From Gp6-AA40 sp050742535 (GTDB lineage: Bacteria; Acidobacteriota; Vicinamibacteria; Vicinamibacterales; UBA2999): 18,306 nucleotides of DNA. This document shows positions 15,177-18,306 of the stretch, one piece after another. The position numbers were made by a program, and so were the translations under genes. A model generated the notes under the pieces. That model made no database searches, was not told where the DNA came from, and saw only the letters and a list, made by a program, of their open reading frames with translations. Location of the stretch: assembly GCA_050742535.1 (NCBI GenBank), contig JBOGIQ010000092.1, positions 1 to 18,306 of the forward strand, written 5' to 3'. Position 1 is the first letter of the stretch. The number at the start of each line of letters is the position of its first letter.

Positions 15177-15701
15177 GACGGCTTCCACATGAGCTGGCGG
15201 GCGCGACGATCGCGACCCGAAGAGAATGCGACGCGCGCAGCAAGTATCGAGCCCGACAGGGCAGGTCGACGCAGATTCTGTGCAGCTGACCGAAGGAGCG
15301 CCGGTGCAGCGACTTAACGATCGCAGCGCAACACGTTCGCGGCGAAGGCACTGCCGCCCGCCGGCTGGTTGTTCAAGCATCAGCCGACTTTTGTCACAAC
15401 CGCCAGTGCTGGCGGGCCAGGCCGCGTCAGCAGGTATCTCGGCTCCGCCGGCCGCTCGGCACGCCCACGGAGGTTCGGCTGGCCTGTTCGGTAGTGGCAC
15501 GTTCGAGATCGTCACGTGTTGCTGTCGTGCCAACCGGTGTTCCCGCGTCTGCGACCCGCTGCATTCGGCCCTGGTGACCGAGTCGGCCGGCTTCGCGAGA
15601 CACCTGCTCGTTCATCCGCCGAGGGGCTCCTCCGGCACCTGTGGGTGGCCCAGCGCTAACAAATCGCGGGGGCCTGGTGTCTTTAGGCTCTGAGAACCCC
15701 G
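15177..15701. other. 525-bp non-coding interval
   Basis: No frame here has convincing codon structure or a recognisable product. It holds a 7-bp stem hairpin CCGCCAG-TG-CTGGCGG (15400-15415) and the left copy of the ~130-bp repeat (15423-15555). The 146 bp between the repeat and the sigma gene show no clear promoter that I can defend. The promoters of the leftward PEP-CTERM gene and the rightward sigma gene must both lie here. Confidence 0.6.
15423..15555 (+). repeat. ~130-bp direct repeat, left copy
   Basis: Begins CGCGTCAGCAGGTATCT and ends near TCTGCGAC. It aligns in the same orientation with 18071-18200 at roughly 80% identity by eye. The first 17 bases match exactly, then after one extra C the next 26 match, and TTCGAGATCGTCACG in the middle is also identical. 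Similarity stops at both ends. This copy can form a stem CGGT-TGGCACG / CGTGCCA-ACCG (around 15489-15536, with a 2-nt bulge). Confidence 0.8.
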
Positions 15702-16223
15702 ATGCCGATCGCAGCGGTCCGAGACGGCGGCGCTTTGCCCCAGGAAGTCGAGGAGTTGTTCCTCGAGCACTGCCAGATGATCCATCGCACGGCGTATGGC
15801 ATCACCGGCCATCGGCAGGATGCGGAAGACGTGCTGCAGTCCATCTTCGTGAAGCTGCTGCAGCGCGGCGTCACCCCGGAGATCATGCAACACCCCGCCC
15901 GGTATCTCCATCGCGCGGCCGTCAACCTCTCGCTCAACGTGCTCCGCACCAGAAAGCGCCGCAGGCTGGTCGACGGCATCGATGCCCTCGAGATACCGGC
16001 CCCGGGCGGGAAGCGCGAGGACACGCGTGAACCCGATGAGCAGCACCATCGGTTGATGGAGGCCTTGGCCAGCCTGAAGCCACGGGCACTGGAGATCCTG
16101 CTGCTGCATTACAAACACGAGTACACCGACGCGCAGATTGCAGCGCTGCTGGGCACGTCGAGAGGGGCGATCGCGGTGGCGCTCTTCCGCATCCGCGCCC
16201 GCCTCAGGAGGCTGTTGAGATGA
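15702..16223 (+). CDS. ECF-type RNA polymerase sigma factor
   Basis: A 173-residue two-domain sigma factor. Region 2 (~15-85) contains FLEHCQMIHRTAYGITGHRQ and the AEDVLQSIFVKLLQR helix that contacts the -10 and core polymerase. Region 4 (~115-170) contains LKPRALEILLLHYKHEYTDA and the helix-turn-helix ALLGTSRGAIAVALFRIRAR. No region 3 is present, as expected for ECF sigmas. It directs polymerase to a dedicated promoter set once released from its partner. The ATG at 15702 has only a weak purine patch upstream. The TGA overlaps the FecR-like gene's ATG (ATGA), the usual coupling of sigma and anti-sigma. Confidence 0.92.
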   Translation: MPIAAVRDGGALPQEVEELFLEHCQMIHRTAYGITGHRQDAEDVLQSIFVKLLQRGVTPEIMQHPARYLHRAAVNLSLNVLRTRKRRRLVDGIDALEIPAPGGKREDTREPDEQHHRLMEALASLKPRALEILLLHYKHEYTDAQIAALLGTSRGAIAVALFRIRARLRRLLR

Positions 16224-18043
16224 AGGATTTCATAGACCGGCATCTGCCGTCGCCGTCGCACATGGAATTCGTGGCCGCACGCGATCGCGTGCTCAATGAG
16301 CTGCGCGCGGCGCCACCGCACCTTCTGAAAGCGCGCCTGGATGACGCGCCGCCAGCAGTATCGTGGGCGACGCCTCTTGCCACGGTGCTGCGCACGGCGG
16401 TGCCGCTTGCCGCCGCGGCCGCACTCATCGCCATCGTGGCAACGCCATCGTTGTGGCGCGGCGACTGGCTCGCGACCGTCGAGGCGGCGGATGGATCAAC
16501 GTACACGCTGAAGCCGAACGAGGTGATGCGCGCGCCAGCCGCCGATGGAGCGATGTTGACGCTGGTTGACGGATCCCGCGTCGAGATGCGCGCGGCGTCC
16601 GAGCTGTCGCTGGACCGGGCGGCGGATGGACTGGACATTCGCCTCCGCGGCGGCGACATCATCGTCAACACCTCGGCACGCCGTGACGGACATCTTTATG
16701 TGCACACGAGAGACATGACCGTGGCGGTGGACAGCACTGTGTTCCTCGTGAATGCCCGCGCCGACGGATCGCGTGTCGCCGTTATCGAGGGCGAAGTGCG
16801 GGTGCGTGAGGGAGAGACTGTCGAGAAACGCCTGCGTCCCGGTGAAGAGGTGGCCACCAGTCCGACGATCGCTCTCAGGCCAGTGACAGAGGACATCACC
16901 TGGAGCCGGAACGCAGGCGCTCACCTGACCGTCCTCGAATCGTTCAGAAAGGGCATGGCCCAGACCGCTGGCCCGCTCACGCCGCTGACCCGGCAGGCGG
17001 ACGTGGCCGCCGCGCAAACGCCCGGCGCCAGTGCCGCCCCGCAGGAGTTCGAGGAAGCGTCGATCCGCGAATGCGATCCCGACAATCTGCCTCCATCGTT
17101 GATAGGTGCCAGGGGTGGCGGCGCCAACAGCGTGATGATGACGCCGGGCCGGTACTACGCGCTCTGCGTCACACCGGCGACGCTGATCCGCGCCGCGTAT
17201 GGGTACCGCGGCGCTGAAATTGACGCCCTGCTCCCTGGCGGCCTCCCGGCCCCACGCGGCGGGCGCGCGCCGATTCGCGGGCGGTTCGGCGTCGTCGGTT
17301 CGATCGGCCAGGAGAGCGGTCTCCGGGTCCGCGGCGGCCCCGACTGGGTTCGCAAGGAGCAGTACACGATTGAGGCCGTCGCAGACAGCGCCACCGACAC
17401 GGCGACGATGGCGGGCCCGATGCTCCGCGCGCTGTTCGAGCGGCGCTTCAAGCTCGAGACACACGTCGAGACCGAGCAGACACTTGCGTACAACCTCGTC
17501 GTCGCTCCAGGTGGCCTCAAGATCAAACCCGTACCAGCCGGCTCGTGCGAGGTTCCACCACAGGCCGGATCGCCACCGACTACGGTCCGCAGGGCCGACG
17601 GAACGGTCCAAGTGTCGAACACCATACTGGTCAATGGCATGCCGCGGCCGATACCGCGCCCGCTGACCGAGCTTCGCCGTGCCGCAAAACCGAGCTGCGC
17701 GGAGCTGGAAGGGCCTAACGGACCGAACTGGGTCATGTTGGCAGGCGAGGCGACGTTCGGCGAGTTGACGCAATTCCTGCGCGCCCGTCTGGGCAACGGC
17801 ATCGGCGTCACCGACAAGACCGGCATCAGCGACAAGTTCAACTGGGATCTGGAGTATCTCGTCGACGCGAACGCCGGGCCGGGGGGCACCAGCGGCGTCA
17901 TCCCTGTCGCGGATGCGAACGTGCCCCGCGCCCCGACGATCTTCGATGCGCTCGAACAGCAGCTGGGACTGCGGCTGGAGCCGATTCAAGTTCCGCGCGA
18001 ATATTTAGTGATCGATGCCATCGAGAGGCCGGGACCCAATTGA
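16220..18043 (+). CDS. FecR-like anti-sigma/sensor fused to a DUF3738 (TIGR03435) domain
   Basis: A 607-residue single-pass membrane protein. Residues 1-50 are a short cytoplasmic tail that would hold the sigma factor, and 52-77 are a membrane helix (VLRTAVPLAAAAALIAIVAT). Residues ~88-215 form a FecR domain (EVMRAPAADGAMLTLVDGSR, DIRLRGGDIIVNT, VDSTVFLVNA, RVAVIEGEVRVREG, RLRPGEEV). From ~275 to the end is DUF3738/TIGR03435: FEEASIRECDPDN, GGPDWVRKEQYTIEA, MLRALFERRFKLETHVETEQ, NLVVAPGGLKIKP, TDKTGISDKFNWDLEY, FDALEQQLGLRLEPIQVPRE and LVIDAIERP. Classical FecR ends in a small STN-like domain that contacts a TonB-dependent transducer; here DUF3738 occupies that position. It is coupled to the sigma gene by ATGA. 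The periplasmic ligand or partner is unknown. Confidence 0.9.
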   Translation: MKDFIDRHLPSPSHMEFVAARDRVLNELRAAPPHLLKARLDDAPPAVSWATPLATVLRTAVPLAAAAALIAIVATPSLWRGDWLATVEAADGSTYTLKPNEVMRAPAADGAMLTLVDGSRVEMRAASELSLDRAADGLDIRLRGGDIIVNTSARRDGHLYVHTRDMTVAVDSTVFLVNARADGSRVAVIEGEVRVREGETVEKRLRPGEEVATSPTIALRPVTEDITWSRNAGAHLTVLESFRKGMAQTAGPLTPLTRQADVAAAQTPGASAAPQEFEEASIRECDPDNLPPSLIGARGGGANSVMMTPGRYYALCVTPATLIRAAYGYRGAEIDALLPGGLPAPRGGRAPIRGRFGVVGSIGQESGLRVRGGPDWVRKEQYTIEAVADSATDTATMAGPMLRALFERRFKLETHVETEQTLAYNLVVAPGGLKIKPVPAGSCEVPPQAGSPPTTVRRADGTVQVSNTILVNGMPRPIPRPLTELRRAAKPSCAELEGPNGPNWVMLAGEATFGELTQFLRARLGNGIGVTDKTGISDKFNWDLEYLVDANAGPGGTSGVIPVADANVPRAPTIFDALEQQLGLRLEPIQVPREYLVIDAIERPGPN

Positions 18044-18306
18044 AGCAATAGTCAAAAGCGGTCGGCTAGGCGCGTCAGCAGGTATCTGGCTCCGCCGGCC
18101 GCTCGGCACGCCCGCACAGGTTCGACTGGCCTGGTCGGCAAGCGTGACGTTCGAGATCGTCACGCTTGCTATCGTCCGATCGGTGTCCCCCGTATGCGAC
18201 TAGTACCCCGTCGCAGGGATTTTGATCGATTGGAGCGGCGGTAACTGGTCGGGCGCGACCAGGAGTCTGATACTGCGTGGTTGCCCTGCCACTCGATCAA
18301 TGAGGC
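18044..18306. other. Non-coding tail of the window
   Basis: Contains the right copy of the ~130-bp repeat (18071-18200) and 106 bp after it, in which I see no gene start, RNA gene or other motif before the window ends. Confidence 0.6.
18071..18200 (+). repeat. ~130-bp direct repeat, right copy
   Basis: Partner of 15423-15555 in the same orientation, starting 27 bp after the FecR-DUF3738 stop codon. It contains a perfect 12-bp stem, GCAAGCGTGACG (18138-18149) and CGTCACGCTTGC (18158-18169), around the 8-nt loop TTCGAGAT. The loop is identical in the left copy but the stem there is mismatched. No T-tract follows, so it is not a standard intrinsic terminator, although it could act as a 3' stabilising hairpin. 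Confidence 0.8.

Noticed and set aside
15400..15415. CCGCCAG-TG-CTGGCGG hairpin as a terminator
   Set aside because: No T-tract on either side, and no gene ends nearby in either direction.
15226..15693. 155-codon plus frame in the gap before the sigma gene
   Set aside because: Overlaps the ~130-bp repeat, shows no domain and has biased composition; no matching frame is preserved around the right repeat copy.
16496..17989. 497-codon minus frame antisense to the FecR-DUF3738 gene
   Set aside because: Shadow of a G+C-rich gene; no domain and poor composition.

Overview
The window is G+C-rich (roughly two thirds by eye) and densely coded on both strands. Several families point to a soil Acidobacteriota, possibly class Vicinamibacteria. 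These are a DUF3738/TIGR03435 'soil-associated' domain, a DUF4159 protein, a BlaI/M56 pair, a lipocalin-like 'DLSGQW' secreted protein and a PEP-CTERM protein. The taxonomic call is an inference from gene content, not from a marker gene. I see no tRNA, rRNA, CRISPR array or transposase.

Left part (1-4990, minus strand): a tripartite RND efflux operon in the order periplasmic adaptor (4853-3738), inner-membrane pump (3730-608), outer-membrane TolC-like channel (600 to the left edge, truncated by the window). A reasonable extended -10 promoter lies at 4958-4986. The channel gene begins inside an A/T-rich near-palindrome, so its signal peptide is encoded by a repeat-like hairpin. Next (5010-5729, plus) comes an rRNA pseudouridine synthase whose GTG start sits in a perfect 16-bp palindrome.

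Middle (5738-10769): a minus-strand set of three genes (secreted lipocalin-like protein, metallophosphoesterase, NAD-dependent epimerase) diverges from a plus-strand set of three exported proteins. The plus set is an NHL beta-propeller, a zincin-like protein whose HExxH motif reads QELGH, and a DUF4159 protein. Directly downstream is a BlaI-type repressor preceded by two abutting 18-bp operator-like repeats. It overlaps by 4 bp an M56/BlaR1-type membrane protease whose extracytoplasmic part carries about nine SD-H/Y-Y repeats with a strict 34-residue period instead of a penicillin-binding sensor.

Right part (13744-18306): a decayed HD-GYP fragment and a cluster of nested palindromes occupy about 400 bp. 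Upstream of them on the minus strand is a translationally coupled pair (PEP-CTERM protein and a small conserved-looking protein). Finally there is an ECF sigma factor overlapping by 4 bp a FecR-type anti-sigma/sensor fused to a DUF3738 domain. This sigma/FecR-DUF3738 unit is bracketed by two direct copies of a ~130-bp repeat that I cannot assign to a known element.

The most unusual items are the two trans-envelope signalling modules with non-standard sensor domains (M56 + 34-residue repeats; FecR + DUF3738), the ~130-bp repeats around the latter, the QELGH zincin, and the hairpin-encoded signal peptide.
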